This document shows, one piece after another, positions 63,429 through 64,000 of a stretch of DNA of 64,000 nucleotides (position 1 is its first letter; each line of letters starts with the position of its first letter). This DNA comes from Pelomonas sp. BJYL3. Its GTDB lineage: Bacteria; Pseudomonadota; Gammaproteobacteria; Burkholderiales; Burkholderiaceae_C. The notes under the pieces are model-generated. The model saw only the letters and a list, made by a program, of their open reading frames with translations, had not been told where the DNA came from and did not search any database. The translations under genes and the position numbers were made by a program. The stretch is taken from contig NZ_JANZKX010000001.1 in assembly GCF_027257975.1 (NCBI RefSeq), forward strand, positions 558,001 to 622,000, written 5' to 3'.

Positions 63429-63720
63429 CGGCATCACTCCAGCCAGAGAGGTTTTTCTTCACCAGGGCCAGGAAGTCGCGCAGCTGCGCGCTGTCCTTGA
63501 CCGTCTTCTCGATCCATTCGGGCGTGCGCGCCGGCCGCTTCACGATCGCCACCTTCAGCGTCGAGCCGTCCACCGCCGCCCGGGCGATGGCCGTGCCGCG
63601 CCGCTCGAAGCGCCCTTCCCGCTCCGTCAGCCCCAGCTCACGCAGGTCCCGCCGCAGCTTCTGCAGCGCCTCGTCCGGCTTGAAGGCCGGCAGAGCAAAA
63701 CCCCAGTTCCCATCGCTCAT
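63421..63720 (-). CDS. Hypothetical protein, 99 aa
   Basis: Small cytoplasmic protein; starts MSDGNWGFALPAFKPDEAL and is rich in Arg, Lys and Leu. No family is recognised. Its stop overlaps the start of the PaaK-like ligase by 8 bp, so the two may be co-translated. Strand bias and the overlap favour a real gene. Confidence 0.6.
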   Translation of the reverse strand: MSDGNWGFALPAFKPDEALQKLRRDLRELGLTEREGRFERRGTAIARAAVDGSTLKVAIVKRPARTPEWIEKTVKDSAQLRDFLALVKKNLSGWSDADE

Positions 63721-63798
63721 GGCCTCTCACCTCATGAATTGGCTCGCCGCGTCGTCATACACAAAGAGCGCCCGGCCCAGCCGGCGCTCGCCCCACGC

Positions 63799-63870
63799 GA
63801 CGCCCGAGGATCCGGCTTTGCCGGTCCTTCGGGCGTGCCCCCTTGAGGGGGCCGGCGAAGCCGGTAGGGG
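63799..63870. repeat. 72-bp double-hairpin repeat, copy 1
   Basis: Starts GACGCCCGAGGATCCGGC and ends GTAGGGG. It forms a first imperfect hairpin (CCCGAGGATCCGGC / GCCGGTCCTTCGGG) and a second one (GCCCCC TTGA GGGGGC), with a further inverted GCCGGC/GCCGG pair. A second copy with few differences is at 63929-64000. This resembles REP-like repeats seen in Burkholderiales intergenic regions. Confidence 0.85.
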
Positions 63871-63928
63871 GTGGTTCACGAATCCCCAGTCGTTGTCGCT
63901 ACTCATTGCATGCCCCGATTGATCGAGT

Positions 63929-64000
63929 GACGCCCGAGGATCCGGCTTCGCCGGTCCTTCGGGAGTGCCCCCTTGAGGGGGCGGCCGAAGGCCGTAGGGG
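63929..64000. repeat. 72-bp double-hairpin repeat, copy 2 (may extend past window)
   Basis: Same order of hairpins as copy 1, direct orientation, 130 bp apart. Differences are mostly in the loops and in the final inverted part (GCGGCCGAAGGCCG versus GCCGGCGAAGCCGG), which keeps pairing. Confidence 0.85.

Noticed and set aside
63497-63922. Plus-strand frame opposite the small gene at 63421 and into the repeat
   Set aside because: It runs antisense to a likelier gene and into the hairpin repeat; no protein features.

Overview
The window is GC-rich chromosomal DNA of a betaproteobacterium, most likely a Burkholderiales member of the Rubrivivax/Roseateles/Mitsuaria type. Evidence: the sspB-sspA-petCBA block beside a tRNA, the hisI-hisE-hint-tatABC-htrA block, slmA and argB close together, a DUF1631 protein, three PEP-CTERM proteins, and a pair of double-hairpin GC-rich repeats. 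Coding density is high, with no phage, IS element or CRISPR array.

Region 1 (1-22.9 kb) is purine salvage and catabolism. A lysR-guaD-ABC transporter operon on the minus strand (1-4255) diverges from xdhAB (4343-8223). Later come glycerate 2-kinase, the membrane urate hydroxylase puuD, xdhC, uraH, a GntR regulator, puuE, a fused uraD-allC and an M20 hydrolase. Together these cover guanine > xanthine > urate > 5-hydroxyisourate > OHCU > allantoin > allantoate > ureidoglycine/ureidoglycolate; a glycerate kinase sits at the far end of the glyoxylate route. The set is interrupted (8.3-13.6 kb) by a PEP-CTERM protein, a TPR protein, an HDOD protein, and a Crp/Fnr regulator divergent from a hemerythrin gene. 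Two near-identical TGTATACA palindromes, upstream of puuD/pcuAC and between uraH and gntR, suggest a local GntR regulon.

Region 2 (23-30 kb) holds an orphan solute-binding protein, a probable copper module (DUF2946 protein, TonB-dependent receptor, YcnI/DUF1775 protein), a 0.5-kb stretch without a recognisable gene but with a strong terminator, and an AmpG-like MFS transporter.

Region 3 (29.7-47 kb) is mostly housekeeping: a Methyltransf_32 protein, a SPOR protein, argJ, two PEP-CTERM proteins, secA (with a possible upstream ORF that has a strong ribosome binding site), a DUF721/DciA-like protein, tRNA-Thr(TGT), sspB-sspA, the cytochrome bc1 genes petABC, mscL and a DUF1631 protein.

Region 4 (47-64 kb) contains pdxA-nif3 divergent from htrA (their start codons overlap in one CATG), tatCBA, hint, hisE-hisI, a NUDIX hydrolase, a DUF815 ATPase, slmA, an orphan response regulator, a HAD phosphatase and argB on the minus strand. 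Then come a CDF efflux gene, dtd, a VOC protein and a cupin on the plus strand, and finally an orphan binding protein, a Bug-type TTT binding protein, a PaaK-like ligase and a small unknown gene on the minus strand. The window ends in two copies of a 72-bp repeat.
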